The translations under genes were made by a program, and so were the position numbers. Under the pieces are notes generated by a model. The model saw only the letters and a list, made by a program, of their open reading frames with translations, was not told the DNA's origin and did not search any database. A stretch of 64,000 nt of DNA from Streptomyces sp. NBC_00461 (GTDB lineage: Bacteria > Actinomycetota > Actinomycetes > Streptomycetales > Streptomycetaceae). Below are positions 50,970 through 59,180 of the stretch, piece by piece; position 1 is the first letter of the stretch; the number at the start of each line of letters is the position of its first letter. The stretch covers positions 8,837,001-8,901,000 of the forward strand of contig NZ_CP107902.1 of NCBI RefSeq assembly GCF_036013935.1, written 5' to 3'.

Positions 50970-53270
50970 ATGCGCGTTCAGGAGCCCGGCCGGGATCGCC
51001 GTGACCCGGAGCGGCCGACGCGGCACTCCGCGCCCGCCGCCCACGACCGTCTGGACCCGGTCACTTCGGAGGGCGCCGGCCCCGCGCGCGTCCCGGGGAC
51101 GTTCTCTCCGCAGCGCCTCGTCGCACTTCAGCGCGCCGTCGGCAACCGGACCGTGGCCGCGATGCTCGCCGAACGGCACGGTCGCGGCGAGGACCCGCAC
51201 GCTCACGAAGAGGATCACGCGCACGCCGAACACACCCACGGCGAGCCGGTCCAGCGTGCCGCCACCGTGGACCACGGCCACGAGGAACCCGTGCAGCGTG
51301 CCGCCGCGCACACCGTGCTCCGGTCGGCGGGCCGGGCGCTGGAGGCGCCGCTGCGCACCGAGATGGAGGCCCGCCTCGGCGCGGACTTCTCCGGCGTACG
51401 TCTGCACACGGGCGCCGTCGCCCAGCGTTCGGCGCAGGAGCTGGGCGCCCGTGCGTACACCTCGGGAGAGAACGTCGTCATCGGTTCGACGGGTGTCGAC
51501 AAGCACACCCTCGCCCATGAGTTGACGCACGTCATCCAGCAGCGGAAAGGCCCCGTCTCCGGCACCGACCACGGCGACGGACTGCGGCTCAGCGACCCGT
51601 CCGACCGCTTCGAGCGGGCAGCCGAGGCGAACGCGAAGCGGGTGATGGCGGCGCCGCCATCACACTCGCACCGGACGGGGGACGAGGGGCAGGCGGACTC
51701 GGCCGGTTCGCCCTCCCGCGGAGCGCGGGACACGGGCGGGGCCGGGACCCCCGACGTGCAGCGCGCGGTCGGGTTCGAGTTCGAGGCGCAGTGGAACGTG
51801 CGCAGGATGGAGGACGACTCGGAGGATGTCCGCGCACAGCGGTCCCAGGAACGGCAGCAGCTGATCGACGCCAGGATCCTGGAGATCTTTCTCTCCTCCC
51901 ATTCTCCGTACCACCGGCGGCTCAAGCCGCAGGAGCAGGCGCAGGTGGCCGACGGCAACGCCGACGCGCTGCGGGCCCAATGGTTCGGCCACGACGGCCA
52001 GTTGACCGCGGCCGGTGCGCAACGCCTCGCCGATCTCGACGTGACCGACTCAGAGCGCCAGGGCCTGGTGACCACCCTGCTGGTCAGGGGGCAGGTGTCC
52101 GAGGAGCCCCTGGCGGGCGAGAACCTCGGCAAGGGGCGGGTCGACGGGCTCGTCGTGGCGGGCAACAAGTTCGACCTGACGGCGGACGCCAGCCCCACAG
52201 GCGGCTCCAACCTGGAGTGGATCACCGACCCGCTCACCTCGCTCGCGGAGGTCGGGACGGTCATGGACAACCTGACCGCCATGGCCCGCTACCTCGACGG
52301 CCGTCGCGGCGATGCGTACATCCCCTCCGAGGACGTGACCGCGGGCGGCGGGACCCCCCAGTCCCGCCTGCGGATCTACCCGGACGGAAACCCTCTCAGC
52401 TTCGCCCCGCAGGCGACGCTCGGGGCGCGCCTGGAGCGTCTGCCGAAACTGATCGACTATCTCGCGAACCGCGAGCCGATGAGTGTGATGGAGCGCGTGC
52501 CCGTGCTGGGGGCGGGGCGGGTCAAGGGGCGCGCGCAGGCGTCCGCCGACCTGTCGGCGGGCGGTCTCGGTGAGCTCCCCGCGGCCCGGGCCGGTGCCGA
52601 CGCCGCGATCACGGCGCTGCTGCCCCAGCTCGGCTTCCAGCCGTCGAGGTCCGACACCAAAGCGCTCACCGGCCTGGTCATGCATCTTGCCGCGTACCTG
52701 ATCCAGGGTCAGAACCTGCAGCCGGGTGCCAACGCCAAGTCGATCGCCGGGGCCCTGATGGCCCGTACGGACTTCGCCCACGCCTTCAGCCTGCTGTCGC
52801 CGAACCTGACGGGCCACTTCCAGGCGAACCGTGACGAGTTCGTCGCTCTCGTCCTGCGGGCGGCGGGGATGACCGGCCGTGGCGGCGAGCGGGTCTTCGG
52901 CAACGAGGTCGAGCGAGGTCTGGCCAACGACCGGACCCGGACCACCGTCGAACTGACCCGCAACGCCTGGCTGAGCGCCCTGCCGTCCGGCTCCGACCTG
53001 CTCAAGAACTGGGACCACCTGACCGTGGACGAGCGGGACGTGGTGGACGACGAGGACGGCGCCCGAGCCGTCCACAAGTCCCTCGGCGCCCTCGGCGCCC
53101 AGCAGAACCTCGTCGGCCCCCAGGGCAACCAGGAGGCGGTCGTCGCCGAACTGCGCCGCATGAAGGACAACGTGCCGACGGCCAACCTGAAGCAGCTGGC
53201 CGTCGCCGTCTTCACCCTCGTCGAACAGCTCAACGCCCAGCAGACGTTGCGCTACGAGAAGAGACGTTGA
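50970..53270 (+). CDS. DUF4157 (eCIS core domain) protein, putative contractile-injection effector
   Basis: A 766-residue protein. The N-terminal region has VALQRAVGNRTVAAML and a His/Glu-rich stretch (HAHEEDHAHAEHTHGEPVQR). The DUF4157 domain is at about 110-200 (LEAPLRTEMEARLGADFSGV, RAYTSGENVVIG) with the HExxH motif HELTHVIQQ at about 183-191. The following 500 residues form an unrecognised domain; GFEFEAQW near 266 and TADASPTGGSNLEWITDPL near 405 recall the GxExE, DxS and E..T.PL pattern of amidoligase/glutamine-synthetase-like folds (weak). No sheath, tube or baseplate genes are nearby, so it would be a remote cargo. The start at 50970 has GGAG 5 nt upstream; ATG 50916 is an alternative. 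Confidence 0.82.
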   Translation: MRVQEPGRDRRDPERPTRHSAPAAHDRLDPVTSEGAGPARVPGTFSPQRLVALQRAVGNRTVAAMLAERHGRGEDPHAHEEDHAHAEHTHGEPVQRAATVDHGHEEPVQRAAAHTVLRSAGRALEAPLRTEMEARLGADFSGVRLHTGAVAQRSAQELGARAYTSGENVVIGSTGVDKHTLAHELTHVIQQRKGPVSGTDHGDGLRLSDPSDRFERAAEANAKRVMAAPPSHSHRTGDEGQADSAGSPSRGARDTGGAGTPDVQRAVGFEFEAQWNVRRMEDDSEDVRAQRSQERQQLIDARILEIFLSSHSPYHRRLKPQEQAQVADGNADALRAQWFGHDGQLTAAGAQRLADLDVTDSERQGLVTTLLVRGQVSEEPLAGENLGKGRVDGLVVAGNKFDLTADASPTGGSNLEWITDPLTSLAEVGTVMDNLTAMARYLDGRRGDAYIPSEDVTAGGGTPQSRLRIYPDGNPLSFAPQATLGARLERLPKLIDYLANREPMSVMERVPVLGAGRVKGRAQASADLSAGGLGELPAARAGADAAITALLPQLGFQPSRSDTKALTGLVMHLAAYLIQGQNLQPGANAKSIAGALMARTDFAHAFSLLSPNLTGHFQANRDEFVALVLRAAGMTGRGGERVFGNEVERGLANDRTRTTVELTRNAWLSALPSGSDLLKNWDHLTVDERDVVDDEDGARAVHKSLGALGAQQNLVGPQGNQEAVVAELRRMKDNVPTANLKQLAVAVFTLVEQLNAQQTLRYEKRR

Positions 53271-53429
53271 CCGCGGCTCTTGGCCGGGGTGTCTCGGGGC
53301 CCTGCCCGAGCACGTGCGCCTGCACCTGCGCTTCGTCGAGGCCGTCCCGGCGCCGGGCGTCACCCACCTCCGCTACGACCGACAACGTCGTGGACACCCT
53401 CAGCTCGCGCGGCGAGCCGTGGCGGCACC

Positions 53430-53693
53430 GCGCAGTCCGTGGCCCGATCGGTGGCGGCGACCGTCACCGGCAACGCGGACAGCCGCACGCCCACCTGCGA
53501 CGGCCCGACCGCGGTGGCCATGCGAGACGCGATGTCCGCCGTCCGCATGGACTTCGCCGAGGCCAACAAGTGGGTGTTCTACGGCATGGCCATCGCCCTC
53601 GGCATCGGATACCTGTGCGCCCTGCGCCATCCTGGCGGCCGCGCACAGGACCGCGTCGAGGAGAAGCCCGCACGGGACCCCGTCGAGCGGTGA
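53430..53693 (+). pseudogene. C-terminal remnant of an MFS (DHA2-like) transporter
   Basis: A frame ending at 53693 has SVARSVAATVTGNADSR followed by AVAMRDAMSAVRMDFAEANK, WVFYGMAIALGIGYLCALRH and a charged tail. One membrane helix plus this amphipathic lead-in match the last helix of DHA2 drug transporters. No start or upstream helices are present. A second fragment (EHVRLHLRFVEAVPAPGVTHLRYD) lies in another frame at about 53300-53390. Confidence 0.5.
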
Positions 53694-53807
53694 GGTCCTC
53701 AGTTCCTCGACTTCTCAACTCCCCGATGTCTCGCACGCCTTCGCCGCCCCGGAGCACGAGCAGACGTCGCGGGGGTGACGGCGCGCCCCGGGTGGCCGAA
53801 GAACGCC

Positions 53808-54599
53808 TCAGGCCGCGGCGTGAGCCCCCGTATCGCGCTGTGACACGGCCACGTATCCCACGAACCCGATGATCGCGACCGTCCACGCCAGGGTGACCGG
53901 CGCCAGACCGAGGCCGAGGCCGCCGCGGGCGTGGCCGAGTGCCATCCAGTCGGCGAGCGAGGCCCCGAGGGGGCGGGTGATGACGTACGCCGTCCAGAAG
54001 GCGGTCACCGCGTTCAGGGCGCCGAAGCGGTGGGCCAGGGCGGGCACGCAGATGCCGGCGGCGAAGAGGGCGACCGAGCCCAGGTAGCCGAAGCCGACGG
54101 TGGCGGTGAGGTCGCCCGCGGCGGTGCCGAGGGCGAACGTGGCGAGGACGGCCGCCCAGTAGAACGCCTCGCGGCGGCGGGTTTGGACGGTGTGGATGGA
54201 CAGGGTCCGCTCGCTCGCGTACCAGAGGACGAAGACCGTGGCCAGTACGGCGAGGAAGGCTGGGGCCGACACCCCGTAGGGCACACCGAGGCCGACGTGC
54301 AGGACGTCGGCGGCCATGGTTCCGAACACGCTGACCATGACGACCGCGGTCCAGTACGCCCGGGCGACGTACCGGCGGAAGGAGAACTGGACGGCCAGGG
54401 AGACCACGAGGCCGAGGCCACCGAGCGCGACCGCCGGAACCGGGCCGAACGTATGGGCCAGAAGGTCCGACGCCGTCTCGCCCATGCCCGTGGTCAGCAC
54501 CTTGATGATCCAGAAGCAGGCGGTCACCTCCGGCACCTTGTTCGCCAAACGGCGTACGGGGACGAGGGGACGGTCGTCGAGAACGTGCTCTGCGGTCAT
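53808..54599 (-). CDS. COG4705-type membrane protein
   Basis: A 263-residue protein of the COG4705/DUF347 family: ANKVPEVTACFWIIKVLTTGMGETASDLL, then repeated 30-residue helical pairs, eight hydrophobic segments. The function is unknown; members cluster with two-component systems and acid-response genes. The start is ATG 54599 or GTG 54608; neither has a clear ribosome site. Two 11-bp direct repeats lie just upstream (54623-54641), and a broken paralogue is at 58633. Confidence 0.82.
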   Translation of the reverse strand: MTAEHVLDDRPLVPVRRLANKVPEVTACFWIIKVLTTGMGETASDLLAHTFGPVPAVALGGLGLVVSLAVQFSFRRYVARAYWTAVVMVSVFGTMAADVLHVGLGVPYGVSAPAFLAVLATVFVLWYASERTLSIHTVQTRRREAFYWAAVLATFALGTAAGDLTATVGFGYLGSVALFAAGICVPALAHRFGALNAVTAFWTAYVITRPLGASLADWMALGHARGGLGLGLAPVTLAWTVAIIGFVGYVAVSQRDTGAHAAA

Positions 54600-54619
54600 G
54601 ATCCGCACGATGGCACTTC

Positions 54620-54641
54620 GACCCTGAACGCAACCTGAACG
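54620..54641 (-). promoter_or_regulatory. 11-bp direct repeats GTTCAGG upstream of the COG4705 gene
   Basis: On the minus strand GTTCAGGTTGCGTTCAGGG holds two GTTCAGG units 11 bp apart, the geometry of OmpR/PhoP-family binding sites (compare the PHO box GTTCACC). One similar unit, GCGTTCAGG, occurs upstream of the broken COG4705 copy near 58602. Confidence 0.5.
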
Positions 54642-54666
54642 GTGCGCGGGGAAGCGACGGCACGTA

Positions 54667-54678
54667 GTACCGCGGTAC
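54667..54678. promoter_or_regulatory. Palindrome GTACCGCGGTAC before the ABC exporter
   Basis: A perfect 12-bp palindrome; a related CCGGTACCACCGG lies at about 54704-54716. Both are upstream of the ABC exporter/two-component operon beginning at 54800, and so are candidate sites for the NarL-type regulator encoded at 57895. Confidence 0.45.
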
Positions 54679-54799
54679 GACCCGACCTGCGTGGATCAGT
54701 CCCCGGTACCACCGGATCGGGACGTTTCGCCTCCTAGCGTGGTCGGTGAGGCGTCAGGGGCCACGGACGGGCGCCGGTGTCCGACAGGAAGAAACGCGA

Positions 54800-55747
54800 A
54801 TGATCGACGCACAGCAGCTGACCAAGAGGTACGGCGAGAAGGCGGCCGTCGACGGGCTGGACTTCACCGTCGAGGCGGGCACGGTGACCGGCTTCCTGGG
54901 CCCCAACGGCGCGGGGAAGTCCACGACCATGCGCATGATCGTCGGGCTCGACGCTCCGACGAACGGCTCCGTGACGGTCAACGGTCACCACTACGCCCGG
55001 CACCGGGCCCCTCTCCAGGAGGTCGGCGCCCTGCTGGAGGCGAAGTCCGTCCATCCGGGCCGCTCGGCCTACAACCACCTGAGGGCGCTCGCGCTGACGC
55101 ACGGGATTCCCCGTCGCCGGGTCGACGAGGTGATCGACCTCGCGGGGCTCGGCAGCGTGGCGAGGAAGCGGGCCGGAGCCTTCTCCCTCGGCATGGGCCA
55201 GCGGCTCGGCATCGCGGCGGCGCTGCTGGGCGATCCGCAGACGGTGATGCTGGACGAACCCGTCAACGGGCTCGACCCGGAGGGCGTGCTCTGGATCCGC
55301 AATCTGCTCAAGGCCCTCGCCGACGAGGGCCGGACCGTGTTCGTGTCGTCCCATCTGATGAGCGAGATGGCCCTGGTGGCGGACCATCTCATCATCGTGG
55401 GACGCGGGCGGCTGCTGGCCGACACCACGGTGCGGGACCTCGTTCGCGAGGCGGGCGGCGACACCGTGAAGGTGGCCACGCAGGACCCGGCCCGGCTGCG
55501 GGACGTACTCGCGGGCCCCGGTGTCGACATCACGGGCCGCGCCGGCTCCGAGGAGCTTCAGGTGTCCGGACTCACTGCCCGCGAGATCGGCCTGAAGGCG
55601 GCCGAGCACGGGATCCCGCTGTTCGAACTGACCGCACGGACCGTGTCGTTGGAGGAGGCGTTCATGAACCTGACCAGAGACGCCGTGGAGTACCACGGCT
55701 CCACGACCGGCATCGACACTCTTCTGGCCGACGGGAGGGCGGCATGA
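54800..55747 (+). CDS. ABC exporter ATP-binding protein (bacitracin/lantibiotic-type)
   Basis: A 315-residue ATPase: Walker A GPNGAGKSTT near residue 36, signature SLGMGQRLGIA, Walker B VMLDEPVNGLDPEG, and VFVSSHLMSEM. AGGAAG lies 8 nt before the ATG at 54800. It is coupled to the permease by an ATGA overlap. With the sensor kinase and response regulator downstream it forms a typical actinomycete peptide-antibiotic sensing/efflux unit. Confidence 0.9.
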   Translation: MIDAQQLTKRYGEKAAVDGLDFTVEAGTVTGFLGPNGAGKSTTMRMIVGLDAPTNGSVTVNGHHYARHRAPLQEVGALLEAKSVHPGRSAYNHLRALALTHGIPRRRVDEVIDLAGLGSVARKRAGAFSLGMGQRLGIAAALLGDPQTVMLDEPVNGLDPEGVLWIRNLLKALADEGRTVFVSSHLMSEMALVADHLIIVGRGRLLADTTVRDLVREAGGDTVKVATQDPARLRDVLAGPGVDITGRAGSEELQVSGLTAREIGLKAAEHGIPLFELTARTVSLEEAFMNLTRDAVEYHGSTTGIDTLLADGRAA

Positions 55748-56583
55748 GCACCCTCACCGCGACCGTCGAGACACCCTCGGCCACTTCGCGCCGTCCCGCC
55801 TACCGGGTGACGGGACGGCGCGTGCTGTCCTCGGAGTGGGCGAAGCTGTGGTCGCTGCGTTCGACGTGGATCACCCTGGGTCTCGGCCTGCTCTTCCTCG
55901 TCGCCTTCGGGCTGATCGCCGCGAGCCGCTACAAGTCGGGGATCGACTCCGGCGACATCGACAAGCACTTCGCCGACTCGACGGCCGTGAGCCTGTCCCT
56001 GTTCGGCACCAACTTCGCCCAGCTGGCCCTCGGCGTGCTCGGCGTGCTGGTCACGGCGGGGGAGTACTCGACCGGCATGATCCGCTCGACGCTCGCGGCC
56101 GTACCGCGTCGGCTGCCCGTGCTGTGGTCCAAGGCGGCCGTGTTCGGTGTGGTCGCGCTGGTGGTCGGCACCCTGGGCGCGTTCGTCGCCTTCGGGTTCG
56201 GCAGCGGCATCGTCTCCGGCACCCCCGCCGCGATGAGCCTGACGCACGCGGGAGTTCTACGAAGTCTGCTGGGCGCCGGACTCTACCTCGGCCTGGTCGG
56301 CGTGATCGGCACCGCCCTCGGCGCACTGCTGCGCTCGGTGGCCGGCGGCATCTCGGTGCTCGTCGCCGCCCTGATGCTGATCCCGGGGCTGATCTCCCTG
56401 CTGCCCAGCTCCTGGCAGGACAACATCAGCCCCTACCTGCCGAGCAACGCTGGCGAGTCGATGTTCGCCCTGACCCACGACGCCACCAGCCTGTCGCCCA
56501 CGGCCGGGCTGCTGGTCTTCCTCGGCTGGACGGTGCTCGCACTGGCGGGCGCGGCGTACCGGCTGGTGCGCAGCGACGTCTGA
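55744..56583 (+). CDS. ABC-2-type permease
   Basis: A 279-residue membrane protein with the start VLSSEWAKLWSLRSTWITL, six hydrophobic segments and the EYSTGMIRSTLAAVPRR motif of BcrB-like permeases. It works with the ATPase that overlaps it by 4 bp. A sensor kinase starts 19 bp after its stop. Confidence 0.9.
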   Translation: MSTLTATVETPSATSRRPAYRVTGRRVLSSEWAKLWSLRSTWITLGLGLLFLVAFGLIAASRYKSGIDSGDIDKHFADSTAVSLSLFGTNFAQLALGVLGVLVTAGEYSTGMIRSTLAAVPRRLPVLWSKAAVFGVVALVVGTLGAFVAFGFGSGIVSGTPAAMSLTHAGVLRSLLGAGLYLGLVGVIGTALGALLRSVAGGISVLVAALMLIPGLISLLPSSWQDNISPYLPSNAGESMFALTHDATSLSPTAGLLVFLGWTVLALAGAAYRLVRSDV

Positions 56584-56602
56584 CCGGCCGCACCATGGGC
56601 AG

Positions 56603-57898
56603 GTGACCACCTTGACGACCACCACCGAAGACGTCACTGGGATGGGACCGCTGGTCGCCCGGCTCGCCCGGGGCGGCCAGCGGCTGCGGCAGGCGGACCG
56701 GGCCCGCCCCTGGGTGCTGGACACCGCGGTGGTGGCGCTGGTCTTCCTGATGTTCTGCCTGCCGGACCTGCTGCACGGGGGTGCCGGGGACGGCGACGGT
56801 CCACGCCGGTTCCGGCTCGCCGTCACCCGGCTGCCCCTGGCGGCCATGCTGGTTGTGCAGGCCGGTCTGGTGCTGCCGCTGCTGTGGCGGCGGCGCCGGC
56901 CCATGGCGGCCTTCACCGCCGTCGCGGTCGTGTTCGTCGTGCAGTGGTCACTGGGCGCCGCGCTGCGTGCGGACATCGCCCTGTTCATCGCCCTGTACAG
57001 CCTGGCCCTGCACGGGCATCCACGGCAGTTGCCGTACGCCTGCGGGGTGATGGCGGCGGGAATGGTTCTCGTCGCGGTGCGCATCTCGTCGGCCGTGTCC
57101 GTCTGGGACGCGCTGTTCTTCCTGCTCAGCACGTCGATCGCGGCCCTGGCACTGGGGCTGATGGTGCGCATCCGGAGGGCCCAGCTCGCCGGGTTGCGGG
57201 AGCGGGCGGCGCGCCTGGAGACGGAACGCGACCAGCGCAGCAGACTCGCGGCCGCCACCGAACGCGCTCGGGTGGCCCGCGAGATGCACGACATCGTCGG
57301 CCACAACCTGTCCGTCATCATCACCCTCGCCGACGCCGGCGCGTACGCCACCGACGCCGCTCCCGAACGCGGCAAGGAAGCCCTGCACCTCATCGGCGAT
57401 ACCGGCCGGACGGCCCTGGGTGAGCTGCGACGGGTGCTCGGCGTGCTGCGGGAGGCGTCCGACGTCCCCGCCACGACGCCCGAGCTCAGCCCGCAGCCCG
57501 GCCTCGCCGACATCGAGGCGCTGTGCGACGGGGTGCGCACGGCCGGCCTGGAGATCGTGTACCGGACCGTCGGTGAGGTGGACGCCCTGGACCGGGGCAT
57601 GCAGCTGACCGTCTACCGCATCGTCCAGGAAGCCCTCACCAACACCCTGAAGCACGCCGGAGCCGGAACACGGGTGACACTGTCGGTCATCGTCGAGGAC
57701 GACCGGCTGGTCATCCGGGTCCAGGACAACGGCCGGGCCGGACGCCCCGGACCATGGAACGAGGAAGGACACGGCTTGGTGGGCATGCGAGAACGCGCGG
57801 CGCTCTACGGAGGCGACATCAGCGCCGGCCCCGCGACCGGTGGCGGCTGGACCGTGCGGGCCACCCTCGACCTGACACCCCAGGCAGGTGCCCGGTGA
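56603..57898 (+). CDS. Sensor histidine kinase (NarL-partner, HisKA_3)
   Basis: A 431-residue kinase starting with GTG. Five to six membrane helices (about 45-190) with short loops form an intramembrane-sensing type input. The HisKA_3 dimerisation helix contains the phospho-His in AREMHDIVGHNLSV, and the ATPase domain has EALTNTLKHAG and GLVGMRERAALYGG. Its stop overlaps the response regulator start (GTGA). Confidence 0.92.
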   Translation: MTTLTTTTEDVTGMGPLVARLARGGQRLRQADRARPWVLDTAVVALVFLMFCLPDLLHGGAGDGDGPRRFRLAVTRLPLAAMLVVQAGLVLPLLWRRRRPMAAFTAVAVVFVVQWSLGAALRADIALFIALYSLALHGHPRQLPYACGVMAAGMVLVAVRISSAVSVWDALFFLLSTSIAALALGLMVRIRRAQLAGLRERAARLETERDQRSRLAAATERARVAREMHDIVGHNLSVIITLADAGAYATDAAPERGKEALHLIGDTGRTALGELRRVLGVLREASDVPATTPELSPQPGLADIEALCDGVRTAGLEIVYRTVGEVDALDRGMQLTVYRIVQEALTNTLKHAGAGTRVTLSVIVEDDRLVIRVQDNGRAGRPGPWNEEGHGLVGMRERAALYGGDISAGPATGGGWTVRATLDLTPQAGAR

Positions 57899-58563
57899 CC
57901 ACGGTGCTCGTCGTGGACGACCAGCCGCTGCAGCGCTACGGCTTCCGGGTGCTGCTCGACTCCATCCCCGAGACGGAGGTGGTCGGCGAGGCCGCGCACG
58001 GCGCCGAGGCCGTCCGCAAGACCGCCGAACTGCGCCCCGACGTCGTCCTGATGGACGTACGGATGCCGGGTATGGACGGCATCGAGGCGACGCGCCGGAT
58101 CACCGCCGCCGGCGGCCGCTCCCGTGTCCTCGTACTGACCACGTTCGACGTCGACGAATACGTGCACGCCGCCCTGCGCGCCGGAGCCAGCGGCTTCCTC
58201 CTGAAGGACGCGCGCCCCGAGGAACTCCTCGCCGGGATCCGCGCGGTCGCCGCGGGCGACGCCGTCATCGCACCGGCGCTCACCCGCCGCATCCTGGACG
58301 AGTACGCCGAGCACGTGTCCGCCGGCCGGAGCGACGCGAGCGAGGACCCGCGGCTGACCTCCCTCACCGACCGCGAGCGTGAGATCCTCGTCGCCATCGG
58401 CAAGGGCTGGACCAACGGCGAGATCGCGGCCCGCTTCGTCGTGTCCGAGTCCACCGTGAAGACCCACGTCGGCCGGGTCCTGGCCAAGATCGGCGCCCGC
58501 GACCGCATCCAGGCCGTGATCTTCGCCTACGACTTCGGACTGGCCCGACCGGGCACCGGATGA
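57895..58563 (+). CDS. NarL/LuxR-family response regulator
   Basis: A 222-residue regulator: receiver domain with VVDDQPLQRYGF, phospho-Asp in VVLMDVRMPGMDGIE, LTTFDVDEYV, and a C-terminal LuxR helix-turn-helix (LTDREREILVAIGKGWTNGE, VSESTVKTHVGRVLAKI). It is coupled to the kinase and probably activates the ABC exporter operon at 54800. Confidence 0.93.
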   Translation: MTTVLVVDDQPLQRYGFRVLLDSIPETEVVGEAAHGAEAVRKTAELRPDVVLMDVRMPGMDGIEATRRITAAGGRSRVLVLTTFDVDEYVHAALRAGASGFLLKDARPEELLAGIRAVAAGDAVIAPALTRRILDEYAEHVSAGRSDASEDPRLTSLTDREREILVAIGKGWTNGEIAARFVVSESTVKTHVGRVLAKIGARDRIQAVIFAYDFGLARPGTG

Positions 58564-58632
58564 CGGGACGGCGGAGGCGGGCCCGCCGGTAGTCAGGATG
58601 CGTTCAGGTATCCGGTGGCACGGTCGGGCCTC

Positions 58633-58970
58633 ATGACATACGAGACGTCACAGACCTCCGCGTCCTAGGCGGCCGGAGCCCAGGCGGAGTCCTCCGGTCG
58701 ACGGCCGCACTGGAACAAGGTGCCCGAAGTCACCGTCTACTTCTGGATCATCAAGGTGCTGTGCACGACGGTCGGTGAGACGGCGGCCGACCTGCTCAAC
58801 GAGAAGGCCGGTCTCGGTCTGACCGGTGTGTCGGTGCTGATGAGCGCCCTGCTGGCCGTCGTCCTGGTCGTCCAGTTCCGCACCCGCTCCTACCGCGCGG
58901 GCGTGTACTGGCTCGCCGTCGCCCTGATCAGCGTCGTCGGCACGCTGATCAGCGACAACCTGACCGACCG
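58633..58970 (+). pseudogene. Broken COG4705 membrane gene (nonsense codon plus 3' deletion)
   Basis: From ATG 58633 the frame reads MTYETSQTSAS, then TAG at 58666, then continues in frame into WNKVPEVTVYFWIIKVLCTT, GETAADLLNEKAGLGL and further helices to SDNLTD, where family similarity stops abruptly near 58968. The second half is replaced by an antisense PAP2 fragment. It is a paralogue of the intact gene at 53808. A GTG at 58720 could allow reinitiation, but the 3' truncation makes function unlikely. Confidence 0.75.
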
Positions 58971-58971
58971 C

Positions 58972-59170
58972 GACGATCAGCAGGCCCGCGGTGAGGGCCG
59001 CCGTGGTGGTGTGCCCCGAGGGGAACGCCCAACCGCTCGCCTGCGCAGCCCAGTCGGCATGCGCCGGGCGCGGCCGGTGGACGGCGGCCATCACCCCGTA
59101 GCGCACCGCCTGCCCGGCGCCCAGACAGGCAAGGGCCAGGCATCCGTTCCGGTTGCCACCGAATCGGGGA
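58972..59170 (-). pseudogene. PAP2-family phosphatase fragment
   Basis: On the minus strand a 66-residue stretch carries RPRPAHADWAAQASGWAFPSGH with the PAP2 phosphatase motifs RPRP and PSGH, followed by TAALTAGLLIVA. No N-terminal helices, no C-terminal catalytic His motif and no start are present. It abuts the truncated COG4705 gene, indicating a deletion that removed both 3' parts. Confidence 0.65.
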
Positions 59171-59180
59171 ATGCGTGGCC

